Assembly (NCBI GenBank): GCA_049999725.1 | Contig: JBNGIS010019756.1 | Coordinates: 1-35,012, forward strand | DNA from: Haplomitrium mnioides | Lineage: Eukaryota; Marchantiophyta; Haplomitriopsida; Calobryales | Length of the DNA: 35,012 nt | Direction of reading: 5' to 3' | In this document: piece after piece, positions 8,990 through 17,104 of the stretch | Layout of the letters: every line of letters starts with the position of its first letter | How positions within the stretch are numbered: the stretch's first letter is position 1 | The notes under the pieces: model-generated | Databases searched by the model: none | Told to the model about the DNA's origin: nothing | The model's input: only the letters and a program-made list of their open reading frames with translations | Position numbers and translations under genes: made by a program

Positions 8990-9183
8990 TCAGAAAAAAC
9001 CAATACCCTTTACTTCTTTGGTATCAAAGGTTGAAGCAGAGTTGAGCGCAAATGGATTTTTTTTTGGAACTCTTACCATCGGTCCTCCAAACAATCTGGT
9101 TGCCCTCTCAATGTAAACTTTATTCGGATCGGCAAAGTTCCTCTGAGTTGGGTTCATGAAGTTCTTCGGCATTGGATCCACAG
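8990..9183 (-). pseudogene. Sequence downstream of element C RNase H
   Basis: Just past the RNase H stop a second minus-strand frame stays open. It reads LTVDPMPKNFMNPTQRNF and ATRLFGGPMVRVPKKNPF. This may be the spacer before integrase, frameshifted, but I do not recognise it and the integrase zinc finger is not found. The junction with relic A1 lies near 8985-8995. Confidence 0.35.
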
Positions 9184-10494
9184 TCAACATCGGATGCAGG
9201 TGAGTGTGGCGGTCCAACTTCTTATTTGAAGACGGCGGCGGACGGTGGCCTTGCGGAGGAAAGTCAACTTCGAACTCTTCTGTGCACGTGAATAAAATTC
9301 AGTGCCTACATCATCAATGTCTTCAACCATCTCGCCCTCTTGCTCATATCTAGCTCTAGAGAGCATATCTGCCACTGGATTATCCTTTCTTGCTATGTGT
9401 TTGAATTTTGGATTCAATGACTTGATATAGGCAATCCATCGCAACATTGCAATGTCAAGCGTGTTGCAGTTGGTAATCATCCCCAACAAAGGTAAGCAAT
9501 CTGTTTGCACAATTAGTGGTGCTCCAACTAAGTATTCTTTCTCAGCTTTCATGTCTGCAACCACCCCCCATAACTCTCTTTTCACCTGTGGATAGCTTCT
9601 TTGTTGTTTGCTCAACACTTTTGCTCCAAACCGAATTGCAAACCGATTTCCTTCCTCATCATTTTGCCCAATGGCCCAACCTATAGCAATAAGACTGGCA
9701 TCTATAGTCAAGATCACTGTCTTCTCATTGTCATAGCTCACCCTTCGAAGAACAAGTTGAGAAGATAATAATTTGTTCAGCTTTTGCACTGCTGTGGTAT
9801 GGATATCTTCCCACCGAAACTCTTTTCCTTTGCACAACAAATTGTACAAAGGATCTACCACATGTGCAAAATGAGGGATCCACACATGGTAGAAAACACA
9901 TGCTCCTAGAAATCTGCGCACCTCTATTGCTGAGCTACATGTATCCTTTAGTCGCTGAATGGCATCAATCTTCTTTTGATCAGGTTTTCGGCCAAACCAG
10001 CCATATAGGTGCTCAACAATCACAACCTCATGAACTCCAAAGGATGATTTTACCCCTAACAAGGTTAAATATACTTCTTCCATCCTTGTCAAAATTTGAT
10101 CACAATCGGAAATATGATCCATGACAAATTTTCGACACCCTCTCTCATCCAAGGCTTCATTCTTGTCTTCTTCTATACATCCTTTGATTGGAATGTCATC
10201 AAGGAATGGCATGGTCTTTTCTGGGATAAATTCTCTCAAGACTTTATTCATCTCATTCATCATATGTGCCACGGAATTTGTAGCACCTTGAGGTAGAAAG
10301 CACATTCGAAGTAAACCCAATTGTGTTCTCATAGTAGTAATATCTCTACTCCCTTCAGAAAGCTGGAATTGGTCATAACTAGAGTAGAGATTACCCATAG
10401 AATAGATAGCTCTCTCTGCAAATGTCTCTGTAAACTCTCCAACAATAGGCTCCACCCCTGTATTTCGGATGGTCACTTGATTTACAGGTTGCAT
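9184..10494 (-). pseudogene. Element C reverse transcriptase-RNase H (436-codon frame)
   Basis: This open frame continues the frame of 11244-10507 after one TGA. The RT part includes LPQGATNSVAHMMNEMNK (residues about 67-84) and MPFLDDIPIKG, with the catalytic FLDD at residues 97-100. Where the first RT aspartate is expected the sequence reads MGNLYSSYDQF, so Asp appears to be Asn. The thumb and connection contain RRFLGACVFYHVWIPHFAHV (residues about 193-212). RNase H has TIDAS (263-267), KREL, QTDCLPLLGM (330-339) and DNPVADMLSRARY (371-383), so its acidic residues look intact. The family copies RNA to DNA and removes the RNA. The frame ends at 9184 before integrase. The ATG at 10494 is internal, not a natural start. 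Confidence 0.92.
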
Positions 10495-10506
10495 ATCTTG
10501 AATAAA

Positions 10507-11244
10507 TCACAGTGCCCCACTTTTCTTAGGCACTGTAAACCACCGGCTAAAATAAGGTCCAAAAGATGGTTCCAAAATCTTCATTTGCATTTTCTCCTTT
10601 AAGAGGTCCAAGAGCTTTGGTAGATGAGCTCTTGGTACTAGAATTGGTTTCAAGTCCCAATGTGTATGTGGAACCGTAAAAATAGTCATCGGTGCGACCA
10701 CATCTGGATTTACACACCCAATTTCATGAGGCTCAAAAGCAAATGCCTTTCCATGCTTCTTCAGCATATCTCTAAATACATCCTCTTCTTGAGGGAAAAG
10801 AAATTCTCTTGAACCAATCTTCAACTCCTCCAAAGTAGTAGGAGTAAACTTATGTCCAACTTTGGAAATCTCTCTCAAACTCTTTTCTTTTGAAGCCTTT
10901 CTTACTTGCTCACCAGAATCAAGTGGAAGAGGGTGGGCTACAAGTTTTACTTTCTTCTCCATTGTCTTGTATCTTGTTTCCACTCTAGCCTCAAGTCCTA
11001 CATATGACTCAATGGTTGAATAGAGCTCTCTTGAATATAATGGCACCACCTTGTCTTCATCTCCAACTCCAATCATAGCAAGCACATCGAGAGGATCTTC
11101 AACCCCTTGCTCCAAATAGACACCTAAAATTTCTTCATCTTCATCTATCACACTCATTTTTTTGGAAATATTTTTCCATTCTTTTGATTTGTTTTCTCTC
11201 CCAACTTGGCAAATCCTCAAGATGTGTATATACAACAAATCCAC
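10507..11244 (-). pseudogene. Element C protease-RT linker and RT fingers
   Basis: The frame ends in LPKLLDLLKEKMQMKILEPS, then YFSRWFTVPKKSGAL, the standard gypsy RT entry. It is then stopped by TGA (10507-10509) and resumes in the same frame as FIQDMQPVNQ. The single stop is consistent with CGA to TGA decay of an arginine codon. Upstream are acidic and charged residues (VIDEDEEILGVYLEQGVEDP) and FTPTTLEELKIGSREFLFP. These fit the linker before RT, including the EVFRDMLKKHGKAFAF-type segment. A one-base slip in a seven-T run (11157-11163 on the plus strand) separates this frame from the one above it. Confidence 0.88.
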
Positions 11245-11350
11245 TCTCAGAAAACTTCACAACTCCTGTACAAAAGGTACTTTCTTTCTGTAGCGAGAGC
11301 ACCTTGTTGATTGTACCACTATAGTCTCGCTCTATCGTGGCACCTATCAA
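11141..11350 (-). pseudogene. Frameshifted upstream part of element C linker
   Basis: This frame reads VLSLQKESTFCTGVVKF and YTHLEDLPSWERKQIKRM, then KYFQK, and ends soon after the seven-base homopolymer at 11157-11163. Removing one base from that run would join it to the RT-linker frame. It is therefore one ancestral coding region with a slip mutation, not a separate gene. Confidence 0.75.
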
Positions 11351-11355
11351 AAATC

Positions 11356-11865
11356 CTAAAACTCTTCTGTGATTGTAGGTGGAGAATAGTTTCTGAAGCT
11401 ATCTCGGTTCCTTTCATGATTTGCATGGACAGTTAGAAATTGTACCACCTTTCTTCCATCTTCACTACGCACTCGAGGATATGCTGATCCATCATCCAAA
11501 ACTTTTGTTTCCATCCTTGCACCTGTAATATAAGGCTGCCCAAGGATCATTGGTTATGATGTGCCATCTTGCATAAAGAAATTTTGCTTGGCAATCACAT
11601 CCCCAACCTTCACTTTCACATTTGGGCAAGCTCCAAAAAGCTCTCCTCGTGTATTATTTGCTGCTCGAATTACCTAACCATAGTTTGTATTAATTGGCCA
11701 CTTTCCTTGTTTGTAGATGTCCTTAGAGACAAGATTAATCTCTTATCCATGATCAATTAGTGCAATCACTAGATCAGCCAAGTCCCCTATCTTCACAACT
11801 ATCTCAGTAGTGGCTCTAGCTCAATGGCTTTTTGAATAGTGGCTTGAAGACTTTTCATTTGCTTG
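11356..11865 (-). pseudogene. Element C aspartic protease pseudogene
   Basis: The minus strand reads TEIVVKIGDLADLVIALIDHG, then a TAA stop, then EINLVSKDIYKQGKWPI. DHG-x-EIN is a gypsy-type protease active site (the usual DxGSxIN pattern), and the stop sits exactly at the Ser position. Further on, GELFGACPNVKVKVGDV and MILGQPYITGARMETKV match the flap and the ILG(Q/R)P motif near the domain end. Other stops lie at the Trp-like codon after NTNYG and before MILGQPY. The enzyme would release Gag and Pol proteins. The lower end (about 11356) is frameshifted against the following linker. Confidence 0.82.
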
Positions 11866-11871
11866 CTCCAA

Positions 11872-12501
11872 TTACACCTTATGATTGGTGCAGCATCGAG
11901 CTAATTCTAGCTCCTCCTCCTTGGTTACTATTGACTCAAGAGCATTGGCCATGGCTGTCTCACCAATCAATTGCCTTTTCCTCTTAATAGTATTGATAAT
12001 GACATCATGAAATTCTTTCTTAGCGATTTCAAGAATCTCTCTTAAGTTGAACTCAATCTTGGCATTAAGCGCTCTTTCTTCCAATAATCCTCTGAGATTT
12101 GTGGCTGCTTCAATGTCGGATTGCAGCTTGTATGCTGGAGCCTTTTCTCGCTCTTTGGTTTCTCCCTTATCAAAAGCGGAAGGCAAAACATCCTCCATAG
12201 TTTCCTCTCTTGATGGTTGTGTTTTCTCACCTCTTTGTGGCCTCTTTGAAGCTGGCCTCTCCTCACTAGTACTAGCGTCTTCCCTTCTTCTTTTCTCCTC
12301 TACATAAACCTCATGCTGATTTTTGGCAATATAAGCATGAACTGAAAGAGTGTCTACTCGATCATCCCATCCAGTAGCAGTTCTGATAGTTGTGGCAACC
12401 TTTAGCAAATCTGCTCTTTTAGTGTTGCCTTCTTCCATAGCAGAGAGGCCACAACTCCACATCCCACTGGGTTCTACCTGTCTCGTGAATTCACGCTCCA
12501 C
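11872..12501 (-). pseudogene. Element C Gag C-terminal / linker region (209 codons)
   Basis: The frame is open for 209 codons, very rich in Glu, Lys and Arg, and predicted to be disordered or coiled coil. Examples are VEEKRRREDASTSEERPASK and LRGLLEERALNAKIEF. It lies between the zinc knuckle frame (12571-12789) and the protease (about 11865) with no gene-like boundaries. It is therefore part of the same Gag-Pol polyprotein. The segment GMWSCGLSAMEEGNTKRADL and the TGWDDRVD motif are distinctive, but I cannot assign a function. The ATG at 12501 is probably internal. Confidence 0.7.
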
Positions 12502-12570
12502 CTCAATTCCATAAGTGGCAGCCTCTACTTGCGAACTAGCAAGTTTCTGCAGGTACTCTTCAACAACTCC

Positions 12571-12789
12571 CTACATTCCTCCTTTTCCGAAATTGGTTTT
12601 GAGTATCTCACCTGTATCTTTGAGAGCAATCTTACCCTCCTTCCAATAGATTACTCCGAGATGAAGAGAATGAGCAAAATCTCCACATTCTTTCCTTGAA
12701 TGTTCGGTGCTATCACACCAGATGCACCGCTGGACACATCCGGGTTTTTGAGTAGGCTGAACGCTGCTTGCCTCTTTTTTCACTTCCAA
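12571..12789 (-). pseudogene. Element C nucleocapsid with intact CCHC knuckle
   Basis: In a 72-codon frame, residues 22-35 read C-I-W-C-D-S-T-E-H-S-R-K-E-C. This is CX2CX4HX4C with all ligands present (12685-12726). A conserved-looking tail follows, GVIYWKEGKIALKDTGEILK and NFGKGGM. Retroelement Gag proteins use such a knuckle to bind RNA. The frame is bounded by a stop at 12571 just after GGM. The Gag-like frame continues below 12501 after about 70 bp of disrupted sequence. Confidence 0.88.
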
Positions 12790-12804
12790 TTTTGCTAATT
12801 TTAT

Positions 12805-13239
12805 CTATAAATCTTTCATTCCTTTTACTAACTCCTCCACTACATCTCTTTGTGGAGCAAGAGTAGGAAGATGAGTAGTAGGCAATGTAGTAGTGGTAGT
12901 AGGAAGTGTAGGTACCATCGGATGTTTGCGAGGTACTGTTATAGGTGGTGGTCTTACATCATATCTCACCACTACCTTCCCTCTTCTAGATTCTTTCTTT
13001 GTTAGCACACTTACAGCTTCAAACACTTCCTTTTAGTCGGAAGTTAGACCATTATCTTTGGTCCTATCTTCTAAGAGCAACTCCAACTCTCTTTGAAAAT
13101 CATCATTTGCTGCCTGTAAAAATAGCTCCAACTTGTCCTTCTCTAAGGTCAATTTTTCCATACGAGACAATTGTGAAAATTGCCTCTCAAATTCTCAAAA
13201 AAACTAAGTTGCAACCAACCCTTTGTTGGTTCGATTTAC
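12805..13239 (-). pseudogene. Element C gag, proline/threonine-rich middle part
   Basis: The minus strand encodes FEAVSVLTKKESRRGKVVVR, then YDVRPPPITVPRKHP and a Thr/Pro-rich run (TLPTTTTTLPTTHLPTLAPQ), then DVVEELVKGMKDL. It leads toward the zinc-knuckle frame at 12789. It looks like the flexible Gag segment before the nucleocapsid. Above 13026 the frame is broken by stops and reaches the 400-N gap at 13240. Confidence 0.6.
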
Positions 13240-13639
13240 NNNNNNNNNNNNNNNNNNNNNNNNNNNNNNNNNNNNNNNNNNNNNNNNNNNNNNNNNNNNN
13301 NNNNNNNNNNNNNNNNNNNNNNNNNNNNNNNNNNNNNNNNNNNNNNNNNNNNNNNNNNNNNNNNNNNNNNNNNNNNNNNNNNNNNNNNNNNNNNNNNNNN
13401 NNNNNNNNNNNNNNNNNNNNNNNNNNNNNNNNNNNNNNNNNNNNNNNNNNNNNNNNNNNNNNNNNNNNNNNNNNNNNNNNNNNNNNNNNNNNNNNNNNNN
13501 NNNNNNNNNNNNNNNNNNNNNNNNNNNNNNNNNNNNNNNNNNNNNNNNNNNNNNNNNNNNNNNNNNNNNNNNNNNNNNNNNNNNNNNNNNNNNNNNNNNN
13601 NNNNNNNNNNNNNNNNNNNNNNNNNNNNNNNNNNNNNNN
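13240..13639. other. Assembly gap (400 N)
   Basis: Four hundred N fall in the gag region of element C. Any reading frame crossing it is meaningless. A round 400 bp suggests an estimated gap size. Confidence 0.99.
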
Positions 13640-14462
13640 ATTTTGAAGCTTCTGATCCTTGCCTTGCACGAACTCCTTTCCCTCTGCAAACTCCTTGAAC
13701 CTTTAGAAAAACAAACTGCCACCTCTCCTTCCTTTAGGTTTTTACTAACTTCAAGTTAACTCACTTTTCTTTTGATATAAGAACCATAGAACATAAGCTA
13801 TTTGTTCCGACATGAAACAAAGATGAAAGAAACAGAAGGTAAACTTGAGTCTTCTTCAATCAGATGACCATTTGGCGACGCTCCACCAGTTACAGCTCCG
13901 ACTATTCAACATTTACCGAAAACCCAAAACACCCTTCAACGACAATTTGAGAAACACCTCTCCACATCAGGTCAGAATGTAGATGGTAAGGTCCCATCGT
14001 CCTCCATAGGTGATGATTGGCAATAAAACAAGAATTGGTGAATTCATCACCGAAGTNNNNNNNNNNNNNNNNNNNNNNNNNNNNNNNNNNNNNNNNNNNN
14101 NNNNNNNNNNNNNNNNNNNNNNNNNNNNNNNNNNNNNNNNNNNNNNNNNNNNNNNNCTCCTTCAACTCCACCGTAGAACTTCCGTGCCTCGAGCGCTCAC
14201 TCACCTCTTCAATATCTGTTTCCTCTCTGGTTGTTCTTGCGATGATCCCACTTTCTTCCCCGTTGTTCTCTTTATTATCTTCAAAACATCAGAGAGCATA
14301 ATCGAAAGGAATCTACGAACAACCAATAGGATGGTCTTGTTCTTACCTACAAGATCTCGAGAATCTTCCACGTAGTACTGGCAAACTCTACTTTTGCATT
14401 TCTAGAAGCTACTCGATAGATACCTTGTCGCTTCTTCTTGACTTTTCTCTAAACTCATCCAT
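13640..14462 (-). pseudogene. Element C gag N-terminal region, degraded
   Basis: On the minus strand, short Lys/Arg/Glu-rich gag-like stretches such as KEFAEGKEFVQGKDQKLQN (13640-13740) and EDNKENNGEESG (about 14260-14300) appear, but with many stops. The first possible ATG is at 14462 (MDEFREKSRRSDK) and is followed by a stop after 17 codons. A 100-N gap lies at 14057-14156. Assignment to gag rests mainly on position, so the start is tentative. Confidence 0.4.
14057..14156. other. Assembly gap (100 N)
   Basis: One hundred N, a default-size gap, lie inside the upstream part of element C. Confidence 0.99.
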
Positions 14463-16437
14463 GGTAAGAGTGATTTGTTTTTCCTTTCTTCTTGTTATCT
14501 TTCACACACTTGCCGAACCACAACACGACAACGTGGCAGCTTGTGAGGGTCTGCGAGCGCTCACGGAAGCGTGGCTGCTTGAGAGGGTGCGCGGGCGATC
14601 GCGAAGCCTAGGAGCGAGGAAGTCCAGGATGATTGAGAGGCAGCCGCGGGATGCATTGGGCGATCCTTCTGCTGCAAGCCCAATCTTCTCCAAATGGATT
14701 CCTTTGAATTGCTCTGTAGGAAGAACCTCTCCGACCTTGCTGCAGATCCACGCTCAACAAGATACTTTGAAGGAATCGAACCAAGATTGCTACCAGATTA
14801 CTGAGGCGTGCAATGGCGAGGCAATCCTGATCTAAAATCTGCAAAGGAGAGTACTACGAATCGAAGGTAGGGTTCAGCCAAGAGTTCTATGAAAATCTTC
14901 CTCCCCCGATCTTGAATGTTTCAACTGATACAATTAGACATGGACTGACCGACAGGTGTCAGCCTCTCAAGAAAAGAGGCCAACGTGAAAAACGGCCAAG
15001 TCAAACGAGGAGGAAAGATGCGTTCTTGATCAAGAAACCATTGGGAGTGATCGGCGCTGCACGGGGGGTATAGCTGAGATCGCTGCCAGATTGAGGGGGT
15101 TGTTGTTCATGCAAAATTGAGAGTGGGAGACCAAACTCTAGAGGAAGAGGCAGCGAGGAAGAGAGGAGAGATTCCAGCCAAGATTCATGCGTGGGGAGTG
15201 GACTCGTACAAGGAGACCAGCAGGATGGAGGTGGACTGGAGAGGTGTTGAGAATCACTAAGCATGGGGGCTCTAGAGTCTCAGGCAATCCAAGTGTTCTC
15301 ATCGTTGAAGGTGGACCAAGCATTTGGAGGTGGATCGCCAAGTGAATCTAAAGGGAGTCTGTCGACTTGAATTTGTGAGAGGCTGCCAAGGGGGGTCTTG
15401 GGGTCGTCTCAGCTTCGCATGTACAGGAGCATCAATCCTAGGGGTGCTTGGGGGCGTTTCTCATCATAATTCTCAAGTGGAGTCAAGAGAGGAGTGGCTG
15501 TGTTAGTGCCTATGCGCTCCATAGAATATCCAGTCAAGGCTCAAGGTGGAGTGGTGGCTAGCAGTCGTGGCGACTGTTTTCTAGAGGTGGAAGTTAAAGA
15601 AATCCTCTTCCAAGCTTGAGGAAGTACATTCAAGGCTTCTTGCGAGGGAAGTTGAAAAACTATCTAACTGAGGTTGGCGGCTAAAGGATTGGAGGAGAAT
15701 TGAAGTGGCTGATGGGAGCTGAAGGAGGATTGATCGGTTCTTGAGAGGTGGAAGAAGGTGTTGTTGTTGGCGAGGCAGTGTGCAAGTACCGGTGTTTTCT
15801 TGTTTACGTGTGTAGTTTAGAGTTGTGTTCTGTTTGTAGTTCTGTGATATACTTAGTGGTAGAAGACCTATACTTCATTTGTCCAATCCTAAGAACACCT
15901 TGAACAAGGGAGGTTAAGAAGAAAATCATTGTAATTGTGATAATTGGATACTGGGATCTGCTCCCTTTTGAATAATAAAGTGATTGGGTCCAGTTCTAGA
16001 CTTCAGAATTATAAGACAAAGTGGTTCAGCAACATTGGAGTCTATTCGTGGGTGGCTTGAGGAAAGGAATGTGTATAAGTAGGTGGGGTGTTGAAGCAAT
16101 TGTGGGCTAGTGGCCAAGATCGTAAGGAAACCACAAATCAATCAGGGTTTCTCAAGAGATTACCGCACCCAAGAATCGGATGCTATATTCCATCGTCGTC
16201 TATCTTCCAAGTGGCACCTTTTGAGGTTAAAGCCTGAAGAAGAGGTGTGACCAACATCTGGGGGCATTGGAGGTGTGTGCTTGGGTGTTGTTGAGTGTGG
16301 TGCAGACACTCTTGAGTTGGTAAGAAGGAGTTGCGGTCCATTTGGTGCAAAGCCCCTCCCATAAAAGGTCCCGAAACACTAAGTCAACCCTTAATCAGGG
16401 GAAACTCTGTCGAAAAAAAGTTAAGGTTCCGACCACG
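14463..16437. other. Unassigned GC-richer block behind element C
   Basis: About 2 kb are clearly richer in G and C than the flanks, especially at 14520-14750 and 15000-15500. The block lies between the possible gag start of element C (minus strand) and relic B1. It is where the 5' leader and 5' LTR of C would be expected. On the minus strand TTGTATCAGTTGAAAC (about 14917-14932) weakly resembles a Met-tRNA primer-binding site (TGGTATCAGAGC). I could not find LTR ends or a second copy. Frames of up to about 136 codons exist on both strands but resemble nothing I know. Confidence 0.4.
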
Positions 16438-17104
16438 GGGTTGACAGATGGTATGATTGAGATGCACTCTTGTAAAATATGGTGGATTGCGAGTGTTGTG
16501 ACTATGGTTGACAACCAAAATCATGACATGTTTTGCTCTCGAAAGCCATTCCTTCTATGGATTGGAAACGAGTATGTAGAATCTATGCAAAATGTTATTG
16601 CACCTATATAATTTGACATCATTTTAGAGTTGCTTTGGTTTGAAGATTGATCTCTTAAAGTAAAAGTGAGGTTAAACAGCATGCTCATCTAAAGAAAGTA
16701 CTGCAAAGACCACGCAATTGGAAGTTTTATTGCAAAAATTCTTAGTTTGAGTTTTGGAAGCAAGAGGTGATTTATGTAGGACATAAAGTGTCTATGAATG
16801 GCATCATGATAAATGAAGAGAATTTTAAGGCTATTGCAAAGTAGCTTACACAAAATAATGCAAAGGATGTTTTAGCTTTCAATGGACTAACAGGTTTTTA
16901 TTGAAGATTCATCCATTACTATACTCATATTGTTGCAGAGCTTATGGATCCGCTAAGAAAAGAGGAAAAGTTTCAATGGACGACCAAAGAGCAATGCCAT
17001 TTCAATAAAACAATGATGAGGTGTTTTCTTGTCTAATTCTACAACTATGTGACCCAAAGACACGTTGTTTAGTTGATTTTGATGCCTCTAGTTTGCTATT
17101 GGAG
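16438..17104 (+). mobile_element. Gypsy relic B1, left part (protease trace and RT thumb)
   Basis: The DNA matches B2 in two blocks. Block 1 (16438-16640) aligns to 27280-27570 and carries a degraded protease with an internal loss of about 70 bp, so the DSG active site is gone. Block 2 (about 16650-17104) aligns to 28355-28798 and covers the RT thumb and connection: NWKFYCKNS, EVIYVGHKVSMNGI, and LTGFY, a stop, then RFIHYYTHIVAELMDPL. The roughly 790 bp between them in B2, which encode the RT fingers and palm with FLDD, are deleted. Everything 5' of the protease, including the 5' LTR, is absent. Confidence 0.82.

Larger units (their letters stand above)
8990..14462 (-). mobile_element. Minus-strand Ty3-gypsy element C, 3' truncated
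   Basis: Read on the minus strand from about 14460 down, this region holds gag-like sequence, a CCHC knuckle (12685-12726), a charged Gag or linker region, an aspartic protease (about 11560-11860), RT and RNase H (11244-9184). The order and motifs are Ty3-gypsy. Integrase and the 3' LTR are missing, and coding similarity fades at about 8990 against relic A1. Two assembly gaps (13240-13639 and 14057-14156) interrupt gag. It is less decayed than its neighbours. No LTR pair could be found, so the 5' boundary is inferred from the end of coding-like sequence. Confidence 0.82.

Noticed and set aside
9864-10602. Plus-strand frames of 66-93 codons
   Set aside because: They lie opposite the clear minus-strand RT-RNase H of element C.
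12999-13759. Several long frames across the 400-N gap on both strands
   Set aside because: They are open only because N has no stop codons. The real flanking residues are short.
14772-14782. tRNA B-box-like sequence (minus strand GGTTCGATTCC)
   Set aside because: No A box at a suitable distance, no acceptor or anticodon stem and no cloverleaf could be drawn.
14425-14835. 136-codon plus-strand frame with a hydrophobic start like a signal peptide
   Set aside because: It lies in the GC-rich leader region opposite element C, has no recognisable domain, and GC-rich sequence gives long frames by chance. It was kept only as part of the unassigned block.
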